Assembly (NCBI GenBank): GCA_019309945.1
Contig: JAFDFH010000075.1
Span: 1-12,177 of the forward strand
Length of the DNA: 12,177 nucleotides
Direction of reading: 5' to 3'
Source: Deltaproteobacteria bacterium
GTDB lineage: Bacteria; Desulfobacterota; Desulfobacteria; Desulfobacterales; JAFDFH01
Notes under the pieces: generated by a model
Seen by the model: the letters and a program-made list of their open reading frames with translations, nothing else
What the model was told of the DNA's origin: nothing
Database searches by the model: none
Part shown: positions 1 through 7,605 of the stretch, one piece after another
How the letters are laid out: each line of letters starts with the position of its first letter
How positions within the stretch are numbered: the stretch's first letter is position 1
Made by a program: the position numbers and the translations under genes

Positions 1-521
1 CTGGGAGGCGGACCCGGAACCTTTGCCATCCATTTTTGTAAGCAAAATGAAAAATTAAAAGCCACGGTTTATGACCTGCCGACCACCCGGCCGTTTGCCG
101 AAAAAACCATTGATCAGTTCGGTCTCTCGGATCGAATCGGTTTCATGGACGGCAACTATCTGGAGGAAAATATTGCGGGTCGCTATGATGTGGTGTGGTT
201 GTCACACATTCTTCACGGCGAAGGACCTGACGGATGCCGGAAAATTATCCGGAAAGCCGTTGAAGTGCTGGAGCCCGGCGGCACAATTTTCATCCACGAT
301 TTTATTTTAAATGATACCATGGCCAGTCCGCTTTTCCCGGCACTTTTTTCCCGCTTTTCCCGGCACTTTTTTCCCTCAACATGCTTTTGGCTACACCCTC
401 GGGCCAGGCCTATTCGGAAAAACAAATTATGGATATGCTTGACAAAGCCAATGTGAAGAAAATCCAGCGCCTTCCTTTTGTCGGCCCAACGGAATCGGGG
501 ATTATTACCGGCGTCATATAG
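1..521 (+). pseudogene. O-methyltransferase family 2, 5'-partial and frameshifted by a 23-bp tandem duplication
   Basis: Frame 1 is open from the first base and begins in the middle of a SAM-dependent methyltransferase. Motif I (LGGGPGTFAIHF) is at the window edge, followed by VYDLPTT, then YDVVWLSHILHGEG and the post-motif strand EPGGTIFIHDFILND. This arrangement matches the family of acetylserotonin/hydroxyneurosporene-type O-methyltransferases. The N-terminal dimerisation domain lies outside the window. At 328-350 and 351-373 an identical 23-bp unit occurs twice in tandem. The second copy moves translation into a wrong frame that ends at 456 with an arginine-rich, unrelated tail. Removing one copy restores a sensible C-terminus (LNMLLATPSGQAYSEKQ, then VGPTESGIITGVI) ending at the TAG at 519-521, as this family usually ends. 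The protein as it stands has therefore lost about 45 C-terminal residues, part of the substrate-side fold, and is probably inactive unless slippage restores the frame. Substrate unknown. Confidence 0.85.
328..373 (+). repeat. 23-bp perfect tandem duplication
   Basis: The unit begins ccgcttttcc and ends cacttttttc. Copies at 328-350 and 351-373 are identical, and the next two bases also continue the match. Length 23 is not a multiple of three, so the duplication breaks the methyltransferase reading frame. Each copy holds a run of six T, typical of slippage-prone sequence. Confidence 0.95.
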
Positions 522-610
522 GTATTTGATGTCAGCTAGCGGGTATCGGATATGCGCTACCGGATGCCGGATGCAGGTTTTGCGGAAACCGGATCACAGA
601 TATCCGGGAT

Positions 611-1015
611 TTATTGTCCGGTGCGGCTTGTGTCCGCCTGATTATTGTGTGGTCTTAGTTTATATCTCTTAAAAACAAACCCGTATATCAATACATTGAC
701 AAGGATTACCAGTACGCCAAGAATGATCTGTATGTCGCGGGTGAGATCGGCAGGGTATAAAAGCGGTATGATATAGTGTTCGATAAAGCCCCCGGAATAT
801 CCCGCTGCGCCGCTTTGTATCCGAAACCGGTTTTCCAGGGGCGTGAGTGGACAAATCCACCCTGCAGTTTCAACCAGGCCCGACCATAAAACAGAAGGAA
901 CATGGAACCAGATAATTTTGCGCCACCAAATGTATAGAAGGCCGCCGAACACGGCGAAAATAACAAAAGCAAGATGAATCAACACAATGCTGTCGGCAAG
1001 CAAACGATATATCAT
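611..1015 (-). CDS. DUF2784 family membrane protein (134 aa)
   Basis: Small integral membrane protein of unknown function. It starts MIYRLLADSIVLIHLAFV and has about four hydrophobic segments: roughly residues 5-30, 36-52, 85-100 (short and weaker) and 104-122. Between them lie the family hallmarks CPLTPLEN and the stretch GYSGGFIEHYIIPLLYP, which I recognise as DUF2784. An upstream in-frame ATG at 1054 exists, but 1015 is preferred: homologues begin at this MYRLLAD-like sequence, an AAGG lies about 6 nt upstream, and this ATG overlaps the stop of the preceding gene (TGATG), giving translational coupling. The basic tail after residue 120 is not conserved to my knowledge. The gene converges with the methyltransferase remnant at 1-521. 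Confidence 0.85.
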   Translation of the reverse strand: MIYRLLADSIVLIHLAFVIFAVFGGLLYIWWRKIIWFHVPSVLWSGLVETAGWICPLTPLENRFRIQSGAAGYSGGFIEHYIIPLLYPADLTRDIQIILGVLVILVNVLIYGFVFKRYKLRPHNNQADTSRTGQ

Positions 1016-1239
1016 CACGTACCTTGCGTATAGTGGGTCAGTTCCCAATTCCATGCCGTGACATCGTGACGAATGATATAGACGGCATTGTCATCCCCAA
1101 GAATCTTGAAATACCGATGGTCCGGTGCAAGCCAGCGATCCAGAATCTCTTTTACCTCAACTCTACTTGAGCCGAACCAAATATTCAGGGGCGTTTCTTC
1201 TCCCCGGTAGCCAGAATAACATTCAACCTTGATTTGCAT
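1015..1239 (-). CDS. small conserved protein of unknown function (74 aa), coupled to DUF2784 gene
   Basis: Starts MQIKVECYSGYRGEE and contains APDHRYFKILGDDNAVYIIRHD, then WELTHY. It is a compact soluble beta-rich protein with no signal peptide or membrane segment. I recall similar small proteins of about 75-90 residues in Deltaproteobacteria, but I cannot name a family or function. An ATG 30 nt further upstream (1269) would add MGEGNKRAQE and has no visible Shine-Dalgarno. The start at 1239 has AAGAGG about 9 nt upstream and matches where the conserved sequence begins. Its TGA stop overlaps the ATG of the DUF2784 gene by one base, so the two are one transcript and translationally coupled. 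Nothing shows a link to the glycosyltransferase genes on the other strand. Confidence 0.7.
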   Translation of the reverse strand: MQIKVECYSGYRGEETPLNIWFGSSRVEVKEILDRWLAPDHRYFKILGDDNAVYIIRHDVTAWNWELTHYTQGT

Positions 1240-1367
1240 CTCCTGGGCCCTCTTATTCCCTTCTCCCATCAGGGAAGATGGAATTCAAGCTTTTTTACCT
1301 GACGTTCACAAACACCATCAGGGATCATCCCGAGCCATTTGACTTTTTTGCCTTTATTACGCTAAAG

Positions 1368-1472
1368 ATGATGGTTTCGTAAAAAGTCCGAATGCGACGG
1401 CAAAGTAAAAAGTTTATAATTCAAGGATTAAGCGAGCGCAAGGCAGAAGTTGGACGTTTTTCAAAGCTGTCA
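1368..1472. repeat. candidate dispersed intergenic repeat with imperfect inverted ends
   Basis: The gap 1270-1524 between the divergent genes contains tttcgtaaaaagtcc (1375-1389) and, in inverted orientation, ggacgtttttcaaag (1452-1466), which pair imperfectly. Between them lies gcgagcgcaaggcagaag. The overall look resembles dispersed non-coding repeats I associate with deltaproteobacterial genomes, but only this copy is in the window. No gene is visible in the gap. A promoter for the gene at 1525 must lie here, but I see no convincing one. Confidence 0.4.
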
Positions 1473-1524
1473 ATGATAATTTAATCGCCAAAGATGGATT
1501 CAAATCCGTTAATCAATATCCAAA

Positions 1525-3732
1525 ATGAATGCTAAAAATATCCATAGGGCGACCGTTCTTAACATTCGCCGGGAATTCCTGGTCTGTCTGTTTCTTGTCA
1601 TCGTTCCTTTGTTGGTCTACGGGCGAACAGGCAACCACGAATTTATTGATTTTGATGATGATTTATATGTCACCCAAAATCATCATGTTCAGGCAGGGTT
1701 AACCCCAGATAGCATCGCCTGGGCTTTTACGACCACAAGTATAGCCAACTGGCATCCCCTGACATGGCTTTCACATATGTTGGACATTCAGCTATACGGG
1801 CTGAATCCGGGGAGCCATCACCTGACCAATGTACTTTTTCACATCGCCAACACTTTATTATTGTTTCTTATTCTAACGCGGATGACCGGCGCTTTATGGC
1901 AGAGCGCTTTTGTTGCCGTTCTGTTTGCGCTCCATCCCCTTCATGTGGAATCCGTTGCATGGATTTCAGAGCGCAAGGATGTCTTAAGCACTTTTTTCTG
2001 GATGCTGACAATGTGGAGTTATATCCGGTATGTTGAGCGGCCGGGTGTTAAAAGATATCTGCTGATTCTTTTATTTTTTATTCTGGGCCTGATGGTTAAA
2101 CCGATGCTTGTGACCCTACCACCGTCTTTTTCGCTTTTTCTGGTTTGGGAAAAAATACCTTTCATTGTTCTTGCGGCAGCCGTTAGTGTTGTGGCCTTCC
2201 TTGTTCAAAGAAGTGGTGGCGCTGTGGGTTCTTTGGAAATATTTCCGATTCATTACCGGATTATGAATGCACTGGTTTCTTATGTAAGCTATATCGGCAA
2301 GATGATCTGGCCCTTTAACCTGGCATTCCTTTATCCTTATCCCGGCAAACTGCCATGGTGGCATGTTAGCGGGGCATTTTTGTTGCTTCTATCCATATCC
2401 TTGCTGTCAATAAGGAATGTGCGGCGATTTCCCTGGTTTGCGGTAGGATGGCTATGGTACCTCGGCACCCTTGTACCCGTAATCGGACTCGTACAAATAG
2501 GGTCTCAGGCCATGGCTGACCGTTACACCTATGTGCCGCTTATTGGTTTGTTTATTATGATCGCCTGGGGTATTCCTGAAATTTTTAAGAGATGGCGTTA
2601 CAAAAAGGAGGGGTTGGTAACAATAACGGCTGTACTGCTTTCATTCTTTACTGTGACCACGTGGTTCCAAGTACGGTATTGGGAAAACAGTATTCCGCTT
2701 TATGAACATGCGCTTGATATAACTGCCGATAACTACGTGGCCCATAACAATCTGGGTGCTGTTTTGCAAAAACAGGGCAGGCTAACCGAGGCTGTCGAAC
2801 AGTATCGCGAGGCGTTAGGGATACGGTCCGATTATGCTGATGCACACAACAATCTGGGTATTGCTTTGGCCGAAAAGGGTAGGAAGGCTGAGGCCATCGA
2901 CCATTATTTGGAGGCCTTGCGCATAAACCCTCTTTATGCAAAAGTATATAACAATTTAGGGAATGTTCTTCTGGGGGAGGGTAAAACCGAAGAAGCAATC
3001 CGACACTACTCTGAGGCCTTGCGGATAGATTCTGATTACAGTGAAGCCCACTATAACCTGGGTATTGTTTTGTATGGCCAGGGGAAATTTGATGAGGCCA
3101 TTAACCATTATATGGAGGCCTTGCGCATATACCCTGGTTATGCTGAGGCACACAATAACCTTGGCGCGGCCCTGGCACAGCAAGGTAGAACAGCCGAGGC
3201 GATCGTCCATTTTTCAGAGGCGTTACAAATAAAACCTGATTTTGCCGTCGCCCAAAACAACATTCAAGAATTATCAGCAGCCCGGGATAAGATCGATGAC
3301 GCTGTCACGGAAATACTGGAGGCACTGAGAATTAACCCCCAAGACCCATCATTGTATTTTAAGCTGGGGAATCTGTATAAGTGGAAAGGAGAATTGGATA
3401 AGGCAATCGACTGCTATGAAAAAATGCTGTTGATTCAACCAGGGTCTGTCCGTGCCCTGACAAGTCTGGCAATCGCTTATGCGATAAAGGGGAAATATGA
3501 TAAGGCCCTTTCTTTATTAAAAAAGACGATAAGGCTTCAACCGGATAATGCTGATGCTTACTATTTTATTTCCGGTATACACGCAAGGCAGGAAAATATG
3601 GAAGATTCGATTTATTGGCTGAAAATAGCGGTCGAGAAAGGTTTTGACAACTGGGATCTTCTCAAAACAGATAAAAATTTTGTTAATATCAGGGGATCTT
3701 TATACTACAAAAAAATTATATTGGTTCATTAA
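1525..3732 (+). CDS. TMTC-like multispanning membrane protein with nine TPR repeats (735 aa), probable GT-C glycosyltransferase
   Basis: The N-terminal half is a hydrophobic multi-pass region: segments near 17-33, 101-117, 126-140, 153-168, 179-197, 213-228, 283-296, 303-320, 335-349 and 363-378. It has the motifs of bacterial TMTC-like proteins: EFIDFDDDLYVTQN (39-52, acidic first loop, likely catalytic in GT-C enzymes), NWHPLTWLSHMLD, ALHPLHVESVAWISERKD and MADRYTYVPLIGLF. The C-terminal half has nine TPR units in exact 34-residue phase, starting near residues 406, 440, 474, 508, 542, 576, 610, 644 and 678. Animal TMTC1-4 (GT105) are O-mannosyltransferases; bacterial members are uncharacterised, so the function here is inferred. 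Odd point: after KPMLVTLP (192-199) the protein runs straight to WEKIPF and lacks about 18 residues, including the conserved DYWPLGR segment kept by the paralog at 10247-11936. ATG at 1525 is the first start after an in-frame TAA at 1510; no clear Shine-Dalgarno. Confidence 0.85.
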   Translation: MNAKNIHRATVLNIRREFLVCLFLVIVPLLVYGRTGNHEFIDFDDDLYVTQNHHVQAGLTPDSIAWAFTTTSIANWHPLTWLSHMLDIQLYGLNPGSHHLTNVLFHIANTLLLFLILTRMTGALWQSAFVAVLFALHPLHVESVAWISERKDVLSTFFWMLTMWSYIRYVERPGVKRYLLILLFFILGLMVKPMLVTLPPSFSLFLVWEKIPFIVLAAAVSVVAFLVQRSGGAVGSLEIFPIHYRIMNALVSYVSYIGKMIWPFNLAFLYPYPGKLPWWHVSGAFLLLLSISLLSIRNVRRFPWFAVGWLWYLGTLVPVIGLVQIGSQAMADRYTYVPLIGLFIMIAWGIPEIFKRWRYKKEGLVTITAVLLSFFTVTTWFQVRYWENSIPLYEHALDITADNYVAHNNLGAVLQKQGRLTEAVEQYREALGIRSDYADAHNNLGIALAEKGRKAEAIDHYLEALRINPLYAKVYNNLGNVLLGEGKTEEAIRHYSEALRIDSDYSEAHYNLGIVLYGQGKFDEAINHYMEALRIYPGYAEAHNNLGAALAQQGRTAEAIVHFSEALQIKPDFAVAQNNIQELSAARDKIDDAVTEILEALRINPQDPSLYFKLGNLYKWKGELDKAIDCYEKMLLIQPGSVRALTSLAIAYAIKGKYDKALSLLKKTIRLQPDNADAYYFISGIHARQENMEDSIYWLKIAVEKGFDNWDLLKTDKNFVNIRGSLYYKKIILVH
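2740..3657 (+). repeat. nine 102-bp TPR-coding repeats
   Basis: Nine consecutive 34-codon units, each with the TPR pattern AHNNLG...G..EAI.HY.EALRI.P. They are diverged at DNA level, but blocks such as gaggccttgcgcata recur with 102-nt spacing. Units six to nine are more divergent than one to five. TPRs form a superhelical protein-binding surface. Confidence 0.85.
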
Positions 3733-3776
3733 AGTGTTTTCAACAGCTCCAAGGCCCCAGAAATACTCGTCATAAA

Positions 3777-3953
3777 TAGTGTCCGTCCAGAAACGAGGAT
3801 TTTTGTTCGAGATCAAGCCTCCGGCCCGTGGGGCCTACGCCCCGGAGGGGCCTGCGAAAAATTTTATCACAGGCATATAGTTGATATTCCGAGGATAAAA
3901 TTTTGAGCATAACGCAGAGATCGGGCAAAAAGACCGTTTCTGGATGGACACTA
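3777..3953. mobile_element. MITE-like element with 19-bp terminal inverted repeats (177 bp)
   Basis: The left end tagtgtccgtccagaaacg (3777-3795) and right end cgtttctggatggacacta (3935-3953) are inverted copies with one mismatch. Similarity continues inward, as agg.tttttgttcgagatc pairs imperfectly with gatcgggcaaaaagac. Both ends read TA outermost, which would fit a TA target duplication of the IS630/Tc1-mariner kind (inference). It is too short to encode a transposase, and the minus-strand reading frame across it is just the repeat translated. Inside are two further palindromes: a GC-rich nested hairpin at 3818-3848 (cctccgg...ccggagg around ggggc-ctac-gcccc) and ctgcg..aattttatc with gataaaattt..cgcag (3852-3918). 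A second partial copy lies at 9346. It ends 16 nt before the start codon of the next gene. Confidence 0.85.
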
Positions 3954-3969
3954 ATTAAGAAGGGAACAA

Positions 3970-5970
3970 TTGTTGTCATTATCCGACAAAACCGGTCTTC
4001 GGTTCAAAAGGCGGCATCTGCTAATCAGCGTAATTGCTTGCTTTATATTCTTTCTTATAGCTGGAGTCGTATTAATACGAAAAAATATTGCTGATCCCAA
4101 TATCCCACTTCTTTTTTCAGAGCAGGGAGCAGAATGGATTCGTTTCCGTGAACCAACAATTCCGACTGCCCGCCGTCCTCAAGAACGCGTTACAATTTTT
4201 AGATCCTTCTTTAAGGTAGAAAAAATTTCATCTAAAGCGGTCCTTAATTTTCGGGCCATGAAGTGTGCCGCCGTATGGCTTGACGGCCGGCTTCTCTTCA
4301 AGCACGATCCCCTTGCGCATCTCGATACGTGGAAGCAATCTTACGGCATCAACCTTGCTCCTGCTTTAAACCCTGGTCTCCATGAGCTTCGCATAAAAGT
4401 CCTGAACCCCAATGGGCATCCTGCACTCCTTGCTTACTGCAAAGCGCTAAAACTGTATACGGGGGAACACTGGGAGGTTAGCAATGACGGAAAAAACTGG
4501 ATTTATGCGTTGTCGGTCGACAATATTCCACCACTTTTGCTTTCAGGCCTATTTCAACGCGCGGACCAGGCCTTGCTTGCACAATTACACGTCTTTTTGC
4601 CGGTATTTCTGGTCGTCGCCATTTTCAGCCTTTTGTGGGCACGGGTAGACCGGCCTTACCGGTTGGTGCGTGCTATCCTTACCGCGCAAGGGATCCGCTG
4701 GATACTTTTATTGTCCTGGATGGTTCTGGCGATAAACAACATCGGAAAAGTTCCCCTCCACATCGGCATGGATTACAGTGAACATCTGAGATATATCCAA
4801 TACCTGGCCGAAAACCAGCGTATTCCTTTGCCCACAGAGGGATGGCAGATGTTTGAGGCCCCTTTTTTCTATATTTTGTCTGCCTGTATCTATAAGGTCT
4901 TTTTAAATTTTTTTTCCATGGAGACAGTTGTTAGGATCTTGCGTATCGTACCTCTTTTATGCGGTGCGGCTCAGGTTGAGCTCTGTTACCGTGCGTTGCG
5001 ATACGTGTACCCGGGAAGAGAGGATCTGCAAGCGCTCGGCGTGGTAGTCGGAGGATTACTTCCGATGAATATTTACATGTCTCAGGTTGTCGGGACCGAG
5101 CCGATGTCAGGCTTCCTTTCAGGGATTGTTGTTGTTCTTGTTTTTAAGCTCTTGCGCTCTCCCTCTCTGCCGTCAAGAAAAAATTTTCTTTTCATGGGCC
5201 TTTGCCTGGGGCTTGCGATTCTTACGAAAATATCAGCGATTCTCCTCATTTTTCCGGTTGTGTTCTTTATTGCGTACACCCATTTTACGGGCGACGGCCT
5301 GACCGCAAGACCCGTTGTTCTCCTAGCACAGCGTATCAGCCTGGTAATCGGCGTTGCGTTCCTCGTTTGCGGTTGGTATTATGTGCGAAACTGGATTGAG
5401 TTGGGACATTTTTTCATCGGTGGTTGGGATACCTCCCGAAATATTATGTGGTGGCAGGATCCCGGGTACAGAACACTCAAACAATTCTTCAGCTTTGGTC
5501 AGGCCCTCTGCTTTCCGATCTACGCTGGAGTTGTTGGGATCTGGGACTCTCTATATTCCACGATGTGGATGGATGGCTTTCTGAGTGGAATATGTGTGTA
5601 TTCCCATCGTCCTCCGTGGAACTATGGATTTTTACTATCCAGTGCATGGTTGTCGCTTTTTCCATCTGCCGCAATCTTTATCGGAATTCTTGGAGCGTTA
5701 AAAAAACCAGCCCAGTCACTGCGACAAGGCACACTTTTTGCTGTCTGTTGCATAACCGTTTTTGTCTTGGCGATCCTTTACCTTTTCCTTACTATTCCGA
5801 TTTACTCCATTGGAAAAGCATCATATACAATGGGTCTTATTCCGTGTTACGCTGTACTTTGTGCCGGAGGATTTGACATTTTGACACGAAAACCGCTTTT
5901 GCGAGCAGGTCTGTATGGCATTATCGCCTGCTGGGCGGTTAGCGCTTATTTTGCTTATTTTGTGTTTTAG
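3970..5970 (+). CDS. GT-C-type membrane glycosyltransferase with N-terminal beta-sandwich domain (666 aa)
   Basis: An N-terminal membrane anchor (about residues 16-36) is followed by an extracytoplasmic domain (about 50-175) with the look of a PA14 or galactose-binding beta sandwich: WIRFREP, FRSFFKVEK, CAAVWLDGRLLF, PGLHELRIKVLN. After a second membrane segment (about 207-223) comes the GT-C core with many helices. The first core loop carries GMDYSEHLRYIQYL (D268, E271, H272), which resembles the acidic motif of GT39/ArnT/GT83-like enzymes, then EAPFFYILSA (296-305). The product probably moves a sugar from a polyprenyl-phosphate donor to an acceptor outside the membrane; donor and acceptor are unknown. 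The start is TTG at 3970 (or TTG at 3973), chosen because AAGAAGGGA (3957-3965) sits just upstream and no ATG is available. It is followed after 14 nt by the GT2 gene, so the two are co-transcribed. Confidence 0.75.
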   Translation: MLSLSDKTGLRFKRRHLLISVIACFIFFLIAGVVLIRKNIADPNIPLLFSEQGAEWIRFREPTIPTARRPQERVTIFRSFFKVEKISSKAVLNFRAMKCAAVWLDGRLLFKHDPLAHLDTWKQSYGINLAPALNPGLHELRIKVLNPNGHPALLAYCKALKLYTGEHWEVSNDGKNWIYALSVDNIPPLLLSGLFQRADQALLAQLHVFLPVFLVVAIFSLLWARVDRPYRLVRAILTAQGIRWILLLSWMVLAINNIGKVPLHIGMDYSEHLRYIQYLAENQRIPLPTEGWQMFEAPFFYILSACIYKVFLNFFSMETVVRILRIVPLLCGAAQVELCYRALRYVYPGREDLQALGVVVGGLLPMNIYMSQVVGTEPMSGFLSGIVVVLVFKLLRSPSLPSRKNFLFMGLCLGLAILTKISAILLIFPVVFFIAYTHFTGDGLTARPVVLLAQRISLVIGVAFLVCGWYYVRNWIELGHFFIGGWDTSRNIMWWQDPGYRTLKQFFSFGQALCFPIYAGVVGIWDSLYSTMWMDGFLSGICVYSHRPPWNYGFLLSSAWLSLFPSAAIFIGILGALKKPAQSLRQGTLFAVCCITVFVLAILYLFLTIPIYSIGKASYTMGLIPCYAVLCAGGFDILTRKPLLRAGLYGIIACWAVSAYFAYFVF

Positions 5971-5984
5971 TAAGGAATTGCTAT

Positions 5985-6734
5985 ATGTTTAGAGACAAAA
6001 AAGTCGTTGTTGTCATGCCGGCTTACAATGCCGCCCAGACACTTCAGAGAACCTATGATGAAGTTATGGCGCAGGCCGTTGTAGACCGGGTCATTGTTGT
6101 TGATGATGGTAGCCGGGATGAAACCGTTTCCATTGCAAAGACGCTGCCCCATACAACCGTCTACGCCCATGAAAAAAATCTGGGGTACGGCGCCAACCAG
6201 AAATCATGCTATAAACTTGCCCTGGAAGCGGGTGCTGATATCGTTATTATGGTTCATCCCGATTACCAGTACACGCCCAAGCTAATTCCGGCCATGGTTG
6301 CCCTGATCGGAAACGGTCTTTATCACTGTGTACTGGGTTCCAGGATTTTAGGAGGGTACGCGTTAAAGGGCGGAATGCCCCTCTGGAGATTTATCTCCAA
6401 TCGGTTTCTTACCTATGTTGAAAATATCCTTTTAGGAGCGGGGCTTTCCGAATACCATACCGGCTATCGAGCCTTCTCAAAAGAGGTGATCGAATTGTTA
6501 CCGCTTGAGGCCAATTCGGATGACTTTGTATTCGATAATCAGGTGCTTGCCCAGATCGTATGGCTTGGCTATACGATTGCCGAGATCAGTTGCCCCACAA
6601 ATTATTTTACGGAGGCTTCATCAATTAACCTGTATCGAAGCATTAAATACGGTTTTGGTTGTCTGTATACAGCGCTGTTATTTCGCCTGGCAAGAATGAA
6701 GATTATAAAATCAGCATTATTTTCAAAACAGTAG
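5985..6734 (+). CDS. GT2 glycosyltransferase, DPM1/polyprenyl-phosphate-sugar-synthase-like (249 aa)
   Basis: GT-A fold glycosyltransferase. The nucleotide-binding strand is VVVVMPAYNAA (7-17), then VIVVDDGSRDET (36-47), the loop EKNLGYGANQK (63-73) and MVHPDYQY (89-96). At this last place the usual DxD is replaced by HPD, a variant I associate with a subgroup of bacterial DPM1-like enzymes. The acceptor-side part has GSRILGG and YHTGYRAFSKEV. It has no transmembrane C-terminus, so it is a soluble or peripheral cytoplasmic enzyme. The likely reaction is transfer of a hexose from a nucleotide sugar to undecaprenyl phosphate, which would feed the GT-C enzyme encoded just upstream; this is inferred from family and context. 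AAGGA at 5972-5976 lies 8 nt before the ATG. Intergenic distance 14 nt from the GT-C gene and 65 nt to the next methyltransferase gene. Confidence 0.85.
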   Translation: MFRDKKVVVVMPAYNAAQTLQRTYDEVMAQAVVDRVIVVDDGSRDETVSIAKTLPHTTVYAHEKNLGYGANQKSCYKLALEAGADIVIMVHPDYQYTPKLIPAMVALIGNGLYHCVLGSRILGGYALKGGMPLWRFISNRFLTYVENILLGAGLSEYHTGYRAFSKEVIELLPLEANSDDFVFDNQVLAQIVWLGYTIAEISCPTNYFTEASSINLYRSIKYGFGCLYTALLFRLARMKIIKSALFSKQ

Positions 6735-6799
6735 ACCTGGAGGGCCTTCGTCTCAACCTCCTGTTGAAGTTTATATCAAATGGGGTATAAGAGTTAACA

Positions 6800-7573
6800 A
6801 TGAGCCACTCGCAGACGAATCGTTTTCAAGATTTTTTTAAAGAAGGCCGCTACATTCTTCTGAAAAATTATCTTTACAATTATCTTCTCAGAAAGATGGC
6901 TGTCGAAAAACATTTGCAAAACCCGGCGCCGGGTTTGATTCTGGAGGTTGGCAGCGGAATTTCTCCGGTCATGACACGCACGACCCGGATTATCTATACC
7001 GATTTATCCTTTTCTGCTTTGCGGATACTCAGAGACACCCATCAAAAAGGATGGTATATCACAGCCGATTGCATGCACCTTCCCTTTAAATCCGGTAGTT
7101 TTGCTTGCACGATTTGCTCAGAAGTGCTCGAGCATTTACCGGATGACAGGAATGCTTTAAGAGAAATGGCCCGGGTTTTGAGAAAAGCCGGCCATATTAT
7201 CCTCACTTTTCCTCACAGGAAAAGATATTTTGCTAACGACGATCGTTTTGTAAACCACCTTCGCCGGTATGAGCTCCATGAGATGCAAGACCGATTGTCA
7301 GCGGCTGGTTTTAAACCGGTTGCATGTCAGCGTGTGCTGGGTCCCGTTGAAAAGGTAACCATGTGTTTTATTGTGTATTGTTTTTCTCGGATGCAAAGGG
7401 TGAGGCCAAACTATGAAAAAGAAAAATGGAATTCCAAGGTGATGATGACTGTGACATTCCTGTTCAAATGGATCAATCGCGCCTATATGGGAATTGCCTG
7501 GGCGGATGCCAGAATCATGCCGACAACGATTGCAACTATACTTTTGATCAAAGCGGAAAAAAATACGGTTTAG
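6800..7573 (+). CDS. class I SAM-dependent methyltransferase (257 aa, Methyltransf_11 type)
   Basis: Motif I is LILEVGSGISPV (46-57), the acidic end of strand 2 is IYTDLS (65-70), ADCMHLPF (89-96) is the motif II region, and CSEVLEHLPDD (106-116) follows, with GHIILTFPHRKR as the beta-5 strand. This is the common UbiE/Methyltransf_11 arrangement. The C-terminal 90 residues hold two moderately hydrophobic stretches (near 187-197 and 215-228) that could rest on the membrane. The acceptor is unknown. In this setting it may methylate a sugar, a polyprenyl-linked glycan or a lipid, but nothing in the sequence decides this. ATG at 6800 has only a weak AAGAG about 8 nt upstream. It is probably the last gene of the run beginning at 3970, since an inverted-repeat gap follows. 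Confidence 0.85.
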   Translation: MSHSQTNRFQDFFKEGRYILLKNYLYNYLLRKMAVEKHLQNPAPGLILEVGSGISPVMTRTTRIIYTDLSFSALRILRDTHQKGWYITADCMHLPFKSGSFACTICSEVLEHLPDDRNALREMARVLRKAGHIILTFPHRKRYFANDDRFVNHLRRYELHEMQDRLSAAGFKPVACQRVLGPVEKVTMCFIVYCFSRMQRVRPNYEKEKWNSKVMMTVTFLFKWINRAYMGIAWADARIMPTTIATILLIKAEKNTV

Positions 7574-7605
7574 CTCAAGGGAAGTAACTTTTCAAAAACT
7601 TATGG

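Noticed and set aside
213..425. Minus-strand open frame opposite the methyltransferase
   Set aside because: Shadow of the real gene, with composition set by the other strand and by the 23-bp duplication.
589..607. CCGGAT/ATCCGG hairpin between the convergent genes as a bidirectional terminator
   Set aside because: Only a 6-bp stem with a 7-nt loop and no T-run on either strand.
1339..1369. TTGACT and TAAAGA as a sigma-70 promoter for the gene at 1525
   Set aside because: The spacing is 18 nt but the -10 match is poor, the leader would be about 150 nt, and the region overlaps a repeat.
3770..3979. Minus-strand open frame of 69 codons across the MITE
   Set aside because: It is the repeat and its inverted ends read as protein; no independent coding signal or ribosome binding site.
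6735..6799. GGAGG...CCTCC inverted repeat between GT2 and methyltransferase genes
   Set aside because: Short stem and no T-run, so too weak to call a terminator.
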